DNA of 24,975 bases from Fusobacterium sp. Its GTDB lineage: Bacteria > Fusobacteriota > Fusobacteriia > Fusobacteriales > Fusobacteriaceae. The stretch is taken from positions 1 through 24,975 of the forward strand of contig NZ_JAWDXO010000043.1 of assembly GCF_032477075.1 (NCBI RefSeq), read 5' to 3'. The notes beneath the pieces are model-generated. The model was not told the DNA's origin. It made no database searches and worked only from the letters and a program-made list of their open reading frames with translations. The translations under genes were made by a program, and so were the position numbers. Shown in pieces: positions 6,896 to 14,984 of this stretch (position 1 is its first letter; each line of letters opens with the position of its first letter).

Positions 6896-8248
6896 TTATA
6901 TTTTAGGATATTCAACTATTTTTCCAAGTTTTGAATTGATGACTTTTCCATTCTTTAATGCTATTTCACCATCAATAAGTACATATTTTATTCCAACAGG
7001 AGAAAGAGAACTATCAGCAAAAGTAGCTCTGTCTTCTATTTCTTCCAAAGAAAAAATAGTAATGTCTGCATCTGCTCCAATTTCTAAACTTCCTTTATTT
7101 AATTTTAATAATTTGGCGGGCTGTGAAGTTATTTTTTCTATACCCTCGTATAGAGACATAAGTTTTTTATCTCTCACATACTTAGAAATAAACCTTGGAA
7201 AAGTTCCAGTGGCTCTGGGATGACCATTTCCATCTTCTCCTAATATCCCATCACTGACTATTATTGTATTGGGATCTTTCAAAGCAGTTTCTATGTCTTT
7301 TTCCAACATCATATGACCTGTAACAAGAGTATTGGGTAACTCTTTTCTGAGAGTATTAAAAAGTTTCTCAGTGCATCTTTGAACTTTATATTTTCCTTCC
7401 ATAACCTCTAAACAATTATATTCTACTTTATGCCTTTTAATATAATCATTGTCAAATACTGCAGAACCTATATGAGTACTGAAAGCAGCATAAGGATAAC
7501 AATCACAGGAAACATCAATTCCCTTCTTTCTTTTTTCCTCTACTGCAGAAAGAAATTTATCCATTTGTCCATAACCAGCCATACTTCCAATATGTGAAAT
7601 TTGTAAATGAGCTTTTATATAATTTCCTATTTCTAAAAATTCATCTAAAGCTTCAAAGACATTATCACCATCATCTCTAAGATGAGCACTTATTATTCTG
7701 TTTTTTCCAAGACTGGCTAAAGTGATTAATTCATTAAAATCTATTCCTGGAATATATTCTATACCAAAACTTATTCCAAAAAGCCCACATTCTTTAATAA
7801 GATTTTTACCATATTGATACATCTTTTCAATATCTTGACTTTCTAAATTTTCATATCTGTCATTTGCTTCAATGTATTTTCTAAGTATACTATGTGGAAG
7901 GAAGGAACCAAAATTTACAGGGTTTCCTTTTTCAATTATGCTGAAATACTCTTTTATATTACTTGAACCTATTCCACAATTGCCTCCAATTGCAGTGGTA
8001 ACTCCCATTTTTAACATTTTTTCAAATATATTAATCTTAATTTCTTCATTTACAATAGAATCTTCATGCATATGCATATCAACAAAACCTGGAGAGATAT
8101 ATAGTTCATGACAATCTAACTCTTCATCACCAGATAGTTTTTTATCAGATAATTCCTTAATTTTTCCATTTTCTATAAGAAGATTTATTTTTTTAAATAT
8201 TTTATTTTTAGGATCTACTAAAATTCCATTATTTATAGCTATTTTCAT
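6896..8248 (-). CDS. N-acyl-D-amino-acid deacylase (D-aminoacylase family amidohydrolase)
   Basis: A 450-residue metal-dependent TIM-barrel amidohydrolase. All metal-site landmarks of D-aminoacylase are visible in order: HMH at 59-61, C91 in GGNCGIG (the Cys metal ligand typical of this family), H189 in ISAHLRDDG, H219 in QISHIG and D333 in VSDGI. The C-terminal HPRATGTFPRFISKYVRD (343-360) followed by KGSLEIGADADITIF is highly characteristic. Such enzymes hydrolyse N-acyl-D-amino acids to free D-amino acids. No signal peptide is seen, so it acts in the cytoplasm. The protein is slightly shorter than the usual 480-540 residues. AAGGATG lies before the ATG. It is divergent from the hdhA-like gene, with 221 bases between starts, and transcribed alone. 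The exact substrate is not determinable. Confidence 0.85.
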   Translation of the reverse strand: MKIAINNGILVDPKNKIFKKINLLIENGKIKELSDKKLSGDEELDCHELYISPGFVDMHMHEDSIVNEEIKINIFEKMLKMGVTTAIGGNCGIGSSNIKEYFSIIEKGNPVNFGSFLPHSILRKYIEANDRYENLESQDIEKMYQYGKNLIKECGLFGISFGIEYIPGIDFNELITLASLGKNRIISAHLRDDGDNVFEALDEFLEIGNYIKAHLQISHIGSMAGYGQMDKFLSAVEEKRKKGIDVSCDCYPYAAFSTHIGSAVFDNDYIKRHKVEYNCLEVMEGKYKVQRCTEKLFNTLRKELPNTLVTGHMMLEKDIETALKDPNTIIVSDGILGEDGNGHPRATGTFPRFISKYVRDKKLMSLYEGIEKITSQPAKLLKLNKGSLEIGADADITIFSLEEIEDRATFADSSLSPVGIKYVLIDGEIALKNGKVINSKLGKIVEYPKI

Positions 8249-8346
8249 GATAACACATCCTTTCTTTAAATTCTTTATTAGGAATAAGTATAAAAGATAA
8301 TCTAAAATTTGTATAATACAGTTTTTATATTTTTTTAATATAGTTC

Positions 8347-8370
8347 ATATATATCAAAATATAGATATAT
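8347..8370. repeat. Short A/T palindrome in the deacylase/hdhA intergenic region
   Basis: ATATATC (8349-8355) and GATATAT (8364-8370) are inverted repeats with 8 bases between. They lie midway between the two divergent starts and about 36 bases before the hdhA-like -10 box. This could be an operator, but in such AT-rich DNA it may be chance. Confidence 0.25.
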
Positions 8371-8402
8371 AAAAGGATAGCAGAGATTTTTTTAGTAAAT
8401 TA

Positions 8403-8411
8403 TGATATAAT
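8403..8411 (+). promoter_or_regulatory. Extended -10 promoter element of the hdhA-like gene
   Basis: TGATATAAT at 8403-8411 is a perfect extended -10 (TGnTATAAT). No good -35 is seen 17 bases upstream. A start near 8418 gives a leader of about 50 bases to the ATG at 8470. Confidence 0.55.
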
Positions 8412-8469
8412 ATTTATGTGAATAATAGAGCATAGATGGGGATTGAAATACTTTAAGGAGATGATTTCA

Positions 8470-9243
8470 ATGAAAATAACAGAACAATATAATTTAAAAG
8501 GAAAAGTTGCTATTATAACAGGAGCTGGAGATGGAATAGGAAAAGCTTCTGCTTTAAAATTAGCTGAGGCTGGAGCTAATGTAGTATGCAGTGACCTAGA
8601 TATTGAAAAAGCCAGAGAAACAGCTAAAGAAGCTGCTGTATTTGGAGTGAGGTCATTAGCTATAAAATGTAATGTGACAATAGAAGAAGATTTGAAAAAT
8701 CTTGTAGATGAAACTATAAAAAACTTTGAAAAAATAAATATATTAGTAAATAATGCTGGAGGTGGCGGAGGTGGAAAAGAAAAGCTTGAAGAACTTACAC
8801 TTGATTACATAACTTTTATATATAAACTTAATGTATTCAGCATTTTTACTTTGATGAAGCTTTGTGCTCCCCATATGAGAAAAGATAACTATGGCTCAAT
8901 AATAAATATAAGCTCAATGGCAAGTAATATGGTAAGCTCAAATATGAGTGTATATGGAAGTTCCAAAGCTGCAATAAATCAACTTACAAAATATGCTGCT
9001 CTTGATTTAGGACCTGAGATAAGAGTTAATGCAATAGGACCAGGAGCTATAAAAACAAAAGCATTAGCTTCAGTGCTTACACCTGAAATAGAAGAAAAAA
9101 TGTTGGCTAAAACTCCAATAAAAAGATTGGGAGAAGTGAATGATATAGCTATGGCAGTGCTATATTTTGCAAGTCCAGCTTCAAGTTGGACAAGTGGACA
9201 GATACTCTTTGTAAATGGGGGAGGAATTCAAGAATTAGATTAA
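8470..9243 (+). CDS. hdhA: Short-chain dehydrogenase, probable NAD-dependent 7-alpha-hydroxysteroid dehydrogenase
   Basis: Starting at ATG 8470 (AAGGAG at 8455-8460) this is a 257-residue classical SDR. It has the cofactor motif TGAGDGIG at 17-24, Asp42 after beta-2 (predicting NAD rather than NADP), NNAG at 94-97, Asn121, and the catalytic set Ser149, Tyr162 and Lys166. Similarity to E. coli HdhA goes well beyond the SDR core. It includes NNAGGGGG, LNVFS, SSMAS, and a C-terminal run that matches GAILTDALKSVITPEIEQKML...TPIRRLG closely, as well as the ending SGQILFVNGGGIQELD. HdhA oxidises the 7-alpha-hydroxyl of cholic and chenodeoxycholic acids. Other SDR substrates remain possible. No terminator is seen before dps, so the two may be cotranscribed. 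A TTG 27 bases upstream is in frame but lies before the ribosome site. Confidence 0.78.
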   Translation: MKITEQYNLKGKVAIITGAGDGIGKASALKLAEAGANVVCSDLDIEKARETAKEAAVFGVRSLAIKCNVTIEEDLKNLVDETIKNFEKINILVNNAGGGGGGKEKLEELTLDYITFIYKLNVFSIFTLMKLCAPHMRKDNYGSIINISSMASNMVSSNMSVYGSSKAAINQLTKYAALDLGPEIRVNAIGPGAIKTKALASVLTPEIEEKMLAKTPIKRLGEVNDIAMAVLYFASPASSWTSGQILFVNGGGIQELD

Positions 9244-9336
9244 AAATATTAAAATATTAAAAGGAATAGGAAAAACTTATCTAATAATATATACAGCAAC
9301 TAAAAAAGAAACAAAATTATTAGGAGGTTTTTTACT

Positions 9337-9789
9337 ATGAAAAAAAAACAAGAAGAATTAATTTATCAAATGAACAAATTTTTATCTAATTTACATGTCT
9401 TTAAAACTATAGTACACAATTATCATTGGAATTTAAAGGGAGAACATTTTTTTACTATACATCCAATGCTTGATGGAGTAATGGCAGAAACTGATGAACA
9501 TATAGATGAAGTAGCAGAAAGAATACTTATGATAAAAGGAAGACCTTTTGCTTCTCTTAAAGTATATTTAGAACATTCTATGCTTCAAGAAATTGAATCA
9601 AAACCATATACAGGTGAGGAAGCAATAAAGGGAATACTTGAGAATTTTAAACTTCTTTTGGATGAAATGAATGTAGCATTAAAAATGTCTGAAGATCTAG
9701 AAGATCAAGAAACAGCAGATCTGTTTACAGGAATAGGAGCTGCTTATCAAAAACATGTTTGGATGTATACTGCTTGGCTGACTAAATAG
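9337..9789 (+). CDS. dps: Dps-family ferritin-like DNA-protection protein
   Basis: A 150-residue Dps protein: a four-helix-bundle subunit of a dodecameric cage that oxidises Fe2+ with peroxide and stores iron. The inter-subunit ferroxidase residues match the Dps pattern, namely H30 in NYHWNLKG, H42 and D46 in IHPMLDG, then D57 and E61 in DEHIDEVAERI. There is no long Lys-rich N-terminal tail beyond MKKK, so DNA binding may be weak, and it may act mainly in iron and peroxide defence as in Listeria. The ATG is preceded by AGGAGG at 9321-9326. The hdhA-like gene ends 93 bases upstream with no clear terminator between. A strong terminator follows. Confidence 0.92.
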   Translation: MKKKQEELIYQMNKFLSNLHVFKTIVHNYHWNLKGEHFFTIHPMLDGVMAETDEHIDEVAERILMIKGRPFASLKVYLEHSMLQEIESKPYTGEEAIKGILENFKLLLDEMNVALKMSEDLEDQETADLFTGIGAAYQKHVWMYTAWLTK

Positions 9790-9817
9790 TCACAGGAAAT
9801 AAAGTTAATTATAAAAC

Positions 9818-9852
9818 AAATCGGCTTATAATATTTTTATAAGCCGATTTTT
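9818..9852. terminator. Bidirectional intrinsic terminator between dps and azlD
   Basis: A perfect 13-bp stem, AAATCGGCTTATA (9818-9830) with TATAAGCCGATTT (9838-9850), has a 7-base loop and a T-run at 9848-9852. The minus-strand copy ends in TTTGTTTTAT, so it probably also ends the azlCD unit. Confidence 0.88.
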
Positions 9853-9856
9853 ATAT

Positions 9857-10189
9857 TTAGAAAACATATTGGATAAGAATCATGTAAAAAATAGTTCCTC
9901 CACCAATAGATAAAAGCATATTTTTTTTCCATTTATGAAGTATTATTATTCCTACAATAGAAATGGATTCAGGAAGTCCGTAAGGGGCTGCAACTATTGA
10001 AACTCCTTTTAAACAATAAACAACTAACATTCCTATTACTGCAAAAGGAAGAACTTTACCTAAATATTGTATATATTTTGGAGTAGGTTTATTAGCTGGA
10101 AAAATTATAAAAGGAAGAAACCTTGTTAAAAGAGTCCCCAATATTACCATAGCTACAGTGATTATTTCTTGTTCTACTGTAAGTCTCAT
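9857..10189 (-). CDS. azlD: AzlD-type small subunit of a branched-chain amino-acid exporter
   Basis: A 110-residue very hydrophobic protein with three to four membrane segments (about 10-28, 43-64, 68-86 and 91-108). It carries the AzlD signature LGTLLTRFLPFIIFPANKPTPKYIQYLGKVLPFAVIGMLVVYCL (residues 17-60, read in parts), with the conserved TRFLPF and the double proline region. AzlD works with AzlC to export branched-chain amino acids or analogues, as YgaH does with YgaZ in E. coli. Its start overlaps the azlC stop by four bases, which implies translational coupling and equal output. The ribosome site AAGGAGG lies inside the end of azlC. Confidence 0.88.
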   Translation of the reverse strand: MRLTVEQEIITVAMVILGTLLTRFLPFIIFPANKPTPKYIQYLGKVLPFAVIGMLVVYCLKGVSIVAAPYGLPESISIVGIIILHKWKKNMLLSIGGGTIFYMILIQYVF

Positions 10190-10884
10190 CTAACTTCCTC
10201 CTTTTCAAGTTTTTTTCTGCTTAATGTCAATGAAATAAGTATAGCTATCATTGCTGGAATAATAAAGTTATCCATTCCAAACAAAACAAGACAAACAACA
10301 GAAGCTAAGACCCCAATTACAGCTGGAAGATGGTTTTTCTGAGAATCCCATTGACTAAGAAATATAACAACAAAAAGAGCAGTCATTACAAAATCAATTC
10401 CTTTAGTATTGAAGTTAATAAAAGAGCCCAAAATTCCTCCTAAAGTAGCTCCAGATACCCAGTAAACATAGTTTAAAAGAGTGACAAAAAACATAAACCA
10501 TCCTTTATCTATTCCTTCAGGAATATCCACAGTACAGTTAATAGAAAATGATTCATCACACATTCCAAATATTAAATATAACTTCTTTTTTCCAGTTCCT
10601 CTATATTTTTCCAACATAGAAACACCATAGAAAAGATGTCTTGCATTTACCATGACAGCTAATAAAAAAGCATTTAATGGATCAAAAACTGATACTAAAA
10701 GATTAGCAGTTATAAATTCCATAGATCCTGCAAAAATAGTAAGGCTCATAAGCATTGGATATATGAAGGAAAATCCCATTTTATTCATATATATTCCATA
10801 GGCTAATCCAAGAAAAGAAAAACCAGCACATATAGGAAGTGTATGAGGAAAAGCAGCTTTGAATGCCTTTGTTTTTGTGTTCAT
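10186..10884 (-). CDS. azlC: AzlC-type branched-chain amino-acid exporter large subunit
   Basis: A 232-residue inner-membrane protein of the AzlC/YgaZ family. Characteristic pieces are AAFPHTLPICAGFSFLGLAYGIYM near the N-terminus, FAGSMEFITANLL around 51-63, VNARHLFYGVSM around 80-91, and GMCDESFSI around 107-115. These Asn-Ala-Arg-His and Asp-Glu motifs lie in the transport core. It pairs with the overlapping azlD. Family members export leucine, isoleucine, valine or toxic analogues; the substrate here is inferred. AAGGGGGA precedes the ATG, and a good promoter lies at 10940-10968. No Lrp-type regulator gene is adjacent, unlike in B. subtilis azlBCD. Confidence 0.9.
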   Translation of the reverse strand: MNTKTKAFKAAFPHTLPICAGFSFLGLAYGIYMNKMGFSFIYPMLMSLTIFAGSMEFITANLLVSVFDPLNAFLLAVMVNARHLFYGVSMLEKYRGTGKKKLYLIFGMCDESFSINCTVDIPEGIDKGWFMFFVTLLNYVYWVSGATLGGILGSFINFNTKGIDFVMTALFVVIFLSQWDSQKNHLPAVIGVLASVVCLVLFGMDNFIIPAMIAILISLTLSRKKLEKEEVR

Positions 10885-10939
10885 TTTATTCCCCCTTTAG
10901 TATTTAAATTATAATATTTAAAAATTGATATATTTTCTT

Positions 10940-10968
10940 ATTATACCTAAATTGCGAATTAAAGACAA
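10940..10968 (-). promoter_or_regulatory. Promoter of azlCD
   Basis: On the minus strand TTGTCT (10968-10963) is followed by exactly 17 bases and TATAAT (10945-10940). The leader to the azlC ATG is about 50 bases. Confidence 0.7.
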
Positions 10969-11079
10969 TACTAATTTTAAAAAAACTTCTTTGATATTTT
11001 GAATAAAAAAAGAATTAGAACAAAACCAGTAAATATGATAAACTTAATCTATATAAGATATATTCAGGAGGGGAAAGTA

Positions 11080-12471
11080 ATGAAAAAGAAAGTTAAAACT
11101 ACAGGAAATCCAATATTAAAAAAGGCTTTATTTTTATTTTTTTTCAGCCTTTTATTGCAGATTCCTCTTATGTTTGTAAATGGAGTAGTACGTGAAAGAA
11201 ATTATTTGTATGATTCTACTATAAAAAATATAGGAAGAGAATGGGGTGAAACTCAAACAATAGCAGGACCTGTGGTAGTAGTTCCTTATACAGAGGAATA
11301 TTATGAAAGAGAATATACAGTAGATAAACAGGGAAAGGAAACAGAAATAGTAAAAAGTAAAAAAAGAAAAAATAGCTTGATAGTTCTTCCAGAAAAATTA
11401 GACATAAATGTTGATTTAAAAGAAGAAGTAAGAAAAAGAGGAATATATAAGTCAATGGTATATACTGGAGAATTAAAAATGAAAGGAAATTTTTCTAAAG
11501 TATTATCAAATATTCCAGTAAATGCAGTTATAGATTACAATGAGATAAGTATATCTTTAGGAATAACAGATATAAAAGCTCTTCTTAAGATAGATAAATT
11601 TAATTTTAATGAAAATGAAATAGAATTAGAATCAGGAACTGGGTTAGTGAGACCATTTCAAATTTCTAAAGGGATCTCGGGAAAATTAAATATGAAAAAT
11701 GAAGTTTTAACAGAAATTCCATTTGATATAGAATTAGTGTTTAGAGGAAGTGAAGGAATAACTCTTTTACCATTGGGAAAAGAAAATAGCTTCTTTATAA
11801 AATCAGCATGGGAAAATCCAAGTTTTTATGGAATGCTTCCGAGAGAAAGAGTCATAAATCAAAATGGTTTTACTGCAAATTGGAATATATCACATCTAAC
11901 TAGAAATTATAAACAGTACTTTTTAGCAAATGAGAGCAATACTATAGATTTATCAGAAGCACAAGCAGGAGTGGCTCTTTACAATGGAATTACTCATTAT
12001 AGACAGGTAATAAGAGCAGCTAAATATGGAGTTTTGTTCATAATGATGAGTTTGTTAGCTGTATATCTATTTGAAATATCAGGAAAAAAAGAAACTCACT
12101 ATGTGCAATATGGAATTGTAGGATTTTCTCTAGTCATGTTTTATCTGCTTCTTTTATCATTGGCAGAACATATAAGTTTTATAACAGCTTATGGAATATC
12201 GGCAGCAGCAGTTATAATTCCTGTATCCTTGTATATAGCCAGTGTTACAAAAAATATCAAATATGGTATGGGGATGTTAGTTCTTCTTATAGGAATATAT
12301 TCAATATTGTTCTCAATTTTAAAAATGGAAGATTATGCACTTTTAACAGGAACACTGCTTATTATGGGAGTATTATATCTTCTGATGTATATAACTAAAA
12401 ATATGGAAATAGTAAATAAAAAAGTTCCAGAAACAGAAGAAAATGAGAATGAGGAACAGGTGAAAAAATGA
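11080..12471 (+). CDS. creD: CreD-like inner-membrane protein
   Basis: From ATG 11080 (AGGAGG at 11066-11071) this is a 463-residue protein close to the E. coli CreD length of 450. It has one N-terminal membrane helix (about 13-32), a large extracytoplasmic domain (about 35-315) containing the family hallmark GETQTIAGPVVVVPY, and five to six C-terminal membrane helices (about 320-448). The cytoplasmic end is Lys/Glu-rich. CreD belongs to the CreBC regulon in E. coli and affects envelope integrity and colicin or beta-lactam responses; its molecular activity is unknown. No creB or creC is present here. Its stop overlaps the ATG of the next gene by four bases, forming the head of a three-gene operon. 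An upstream in-frame non-ATG start near 10999 lacks a ribosome site. Confidence 0.88.
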   Translation: MKKKVKTTGNPILKKALFLFFFSLLLQIPLMFVNGVVRERNYLYDSTIKNIGREWGETQTIAGPVVVVPYTEEYYEREYTVDKQGKETEIVKSKKRKNSLIVLPEKLDINVDLKEEVRKRGIYKSMVYTGELKMKGNFSKVLSNIPVNAVIDYNEISISLGITDIKALLKIDKFNFNENEIELESGTGLVRPFQISKGISGKLNMKNEVLTEIPFDIELVFRGSEGITLLPLGKENSFFIKSAWENPSFYGMLPRERVINQNGFTANWNISHLTRNYKQYFLANESNTIDLSEAQAGVALYNGITHYRQVIRAAKYGVLFIMMSLLAVYLFEISGKKETHYVQYGIVGFSLVMFYLLLLSLAEHISFITAYGISAAAVIIPVSLYIASVTKNIKYGMGMLVLLIGIYSILFSILKMEDYALLTGTLLIMGVLYLLMYITKNMEIVNKKVPETEENENEEQVKK

Positions 12472-14984
12472 TAGATAAGAAAAAAGAACTTGAACTTTTG
12501 GAAGAAAAGTATCAGGAAATAAAAAAGCTTAATTCAGAAGCTGAATCTATTATATCAGAGATAAAAAATGATGTTGATATAAATAGAGAAACCCAGCTTT
12601 TAGAAGAAAAAGAAAAACTGGAGAAAACTTTAAGAAAAATTAAAGATGAATTACAAATTAAAACAAAAGAAATAGAAGATTTAAAAAATTCTAATGTAGT
12701 ACTTTTGGAAGAGTTAAAAGAAAGTAAGAGACTAAGAAGAGAAAAAGAGATAAATAAATTTCAGGCAGTAGCTGCTAAAAAAGTAAAGATAGACCTTGAG
12801 GATAGAATAATAAATAGACTTAGCAATTTTAGAAAAGAACTTTATAAAAAAATTAATATTCAAGATAAAGAATTGATGAAAGATATGTCTAAAGAATCTC
12901 ATGAATTAAGGACTGAATTAAAGACAGTAGCTGAAAAAGTGGACATATTTATAGAAAATTCAAAGAAAAAAGCTTTAGAAGCAGGTATAGCATTAAGTGA
13001 AGAAAGTTCAGTATTTCATAGTGAAATACAAAAAGAATATGATTTGAAAGAAGATAAATACCTCTTTGAAAAAGAGAAAAAGAATTTTGTATTAGAAAAA
13101 CTTATTGGATTAAAGGGATTCAATTTTTTAGGAATAATTTCAATTTTTTTAGGAATATTTTTAGTATTTAAAACACAATTTAGAGAATTCTTTAATAATG
13201 ATTATATAAAAAGTTCAGGATCATATCTTTTAGGGATTGTTTTTCTATTTGCTGGAGAAAAATTATATCAAAAAAATAAAAAACATTTTGCTGTAGGACT
13301 TATAGGTGGTGGAATAGGAATATTATATATAACTACCTTGTTGTCAACAATGTATTTAGGATTATTTTCTATGATATTGGGACTTTTTATTTCAGTTATT
13401 TTAACTGGATTAGTAGTTATATTAGCATTGAGATATAATTCTCAAATTATAGGAATATTAGCTCTTATTGGTGGCTATCTTCCATATGGAGCTTATATCT
13501 ACTATGAAGGTGGAATTACAAAAATATATTATTTGATAGCTTATTCTCTGATACTTCAAGGTATAGTTTTAGGAATAGCCTGGAAAAAAGACTGGTTATA
13601 CAGTAAAATAATTGGATTTGTAATAGGTTCAGCAAACATGGCAGGGATAGTATTTTATCTTTCAAAATATATGGATAATAAACTTACTGCATTTTTCTAT
13701 ATTGTAATATTCACTACTGCATACAGTTTTATTTTTCTTAATTCACATAGAAAAGAAAATAGAGAAAGTAATATTATAGACTATATACTTCTTAGTCTTA
13801 ATCTTATTGTAAAGTTTTCTTTGATATACAGTTTATCAGATGGAACAACACCAAACTGGTTAAAAGCTGGATTAGTAGCAGGAGTTGGTATTATATATGG
13901 ATTTTTTGGAGACAAACTTAAAGAAAATAGAGTATCAAAGATCTTCTATGTAATAGCATTGGGATGTTTCATAGTGATAATTCCTGTAATACTTTCTAAA
14001 GAATATATAGTAGTAGCATGGGGAATGGAAGCTGTATTTTTATATTTTATGGCTTCAAAATATAAAAATAAAGAAATAGAATATGGAGCAATTTTTATAT
14101 ATTTAATAACTCTTTTAACTAATTTTTTCATAAGAGAAGAAAAATATTATTTAGTGTATATTCAAGATATAGTGATAATTTCACTTTCTTTTGTAGTATA
14201 TTTCATTGTAAAAGAAAGGAATTATAATAAAACTATTAAAAGCTTAATGGGACCTTTTAAATATCTTATATTTTTATATTCAATTTTCTTTATTAACAAT
14301 GTAATTTTTCTCAATATTAAAAAATTACCAGGAAGATACTATACAAAAGAAATGTTTGGAGTATTGATATCTGTTTTAATTGTAAATATTTTATTAAGAA
14401 TTGTAACTTACAAAATAAAGGAACTTCAAGATAAATTCAGCTTGGTATTTTTAACAATTATAGAAACACTTTCAATATTAATAATAAACATGGTGAATAT
14501 GTTTGGCTATGTTAGATATGAGAGCGGAAAAGAAAGAATGCTATTAATAGGATTAATTTTAACTGTAAATATATATTTATTTTTCTTTGGGAGAAAAGAT
14601 ATCCATTTTACTATATTTAGGACAAGTGAAAAGAAAGTTCCATGGGTAATAGGAGAATCAGTATACATAATTATAGTTTCTTATATAGTGATGAATAATG
14701 TACTTTATATAGAAGGAGCAAATCTGGTAATAAATATTGTTGGACTTCTTATGTGTGGGTATTTGGTTTGGAAAGGATTTAAAATACCTAATAGGAATAT
14801 AAGAAGAGTGGGACTTGGAATAGGAATATTCTTTGTTTTGAAAAGTTTCTTTATAGATTTTATATCTTTTAGCAGTACATATAAACTTCTTGCATACTTT
14901 AGTATGGGAGTAATATTGATAGGAACTTCATATATTTATCAGACAGCTTTAAAAAAATTAGAAAAGGAGGAAAAAGGTGAATAA
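12468..14984 (+). CDS. DUF2339-type polytopic membrane protein with N-terminal coiled coil
   Basis: An 838-residue protein. Residues 1 to about 210 are soluble, very Lys/Glu-rich and coiled-coil-like. From about 218 (FNFLGIISIFLGIFLVFK) to the end the chain is almost continuous membrane helices, about twenty by eye, with Gly-rich turns such as AVGLIGGGIGILYITTLLS and LALIGGYLPYGAYI. This coiled coil plus a very long helical array matches DUF2339, a family of unknown function. No catalytic motif is apparent. The start codon overlaps the creD stop (ATGA), and the next gene starts inside the last codons of this one. Function can only be guessed as an envelope scaffold, channel or transporter acting with its neighbours. 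Confidence 0.78.
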   Translation: MIDKKKELELLEEKYQEIKKLNSEAESIISEIKNDVDINRETQLLEEKEKLEKTLRKIKDELQIKTKEIEDLKNSNVVLLEELKESKRLRREKEINKFQAVAAKKVKIDLEDRIINRLSNFRKELYKKINIQDKELMKDMSKESHELRTELKTVAEKVDIFIENSKKKALEAGIALSEESSVFHSEIQKEYDLKEDKYLFEKEKKNFVLEKLIGLKGFNFLGIISIFLGIFLVFKTQFREFFNNDYIKSSGSYLLGIVFLFAGEKLYQKNKKHFAVGLIGGGIGILYITTLLSTMYLGLFSMILGLFISVILTGLVVILALRYNSQIIGILALIGGYLPYGAYIYYEGGITKIYYLIAYSLILQGIVLGIAWKKDWLYSKIIGFVIGSANMAGIVFYLSKYMDNKLTAFFYIVIFTTAYSFIFLNSHRKENRESNIIDYILLSLNLIVKFSLIYSLSDGTTPNWLKAGLVAGVGIIYGFFGDKLKENRVSKIFYVIALGCFIVIIPVILSKEYIVVAWGMEAVFLYFMASKYKNKEIEYGAIFIYLITLLTNFFIREEKYYLVYIQDIVIISLSFVVYFIVKERNYNKTIKSLMGPFKYLIFLYSIFFINNVIFLNIKKLPGRYYTKEMFGVLISVLIVNILLRIVTYKIKELQDKFSLVFLTIIETLSILIINMVNMFGYVRYESGKERMLLIGLILTVNIYLFFFGRKDIHFTIFRTSEKKVPWVIGESVYIIIVSYIVMNNVLYIEGANLVINIVGLLMCGYLVWKGFKIPNRNIRRVGLGIGIFFVLKSFFIDFISFSSTYKLLAYFSMGVILIGTSYIYQTALKKLEKEEKGE

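Noticed and set aside
8443..8469. Upstream in-frame TTG start for the hdhA-like gene
   Set aside because: It lies before the AAGGAG at 8455-8460, which is correctly spaced for ATG 8470; the added residues are not SDR-like.
10999..11079. Upstream in-frame start for creD
   Set aside because: Not an ATG and has no ribosome site, while AGGAGG precedes ATG 11080 and the family-like N-terminus begins there.
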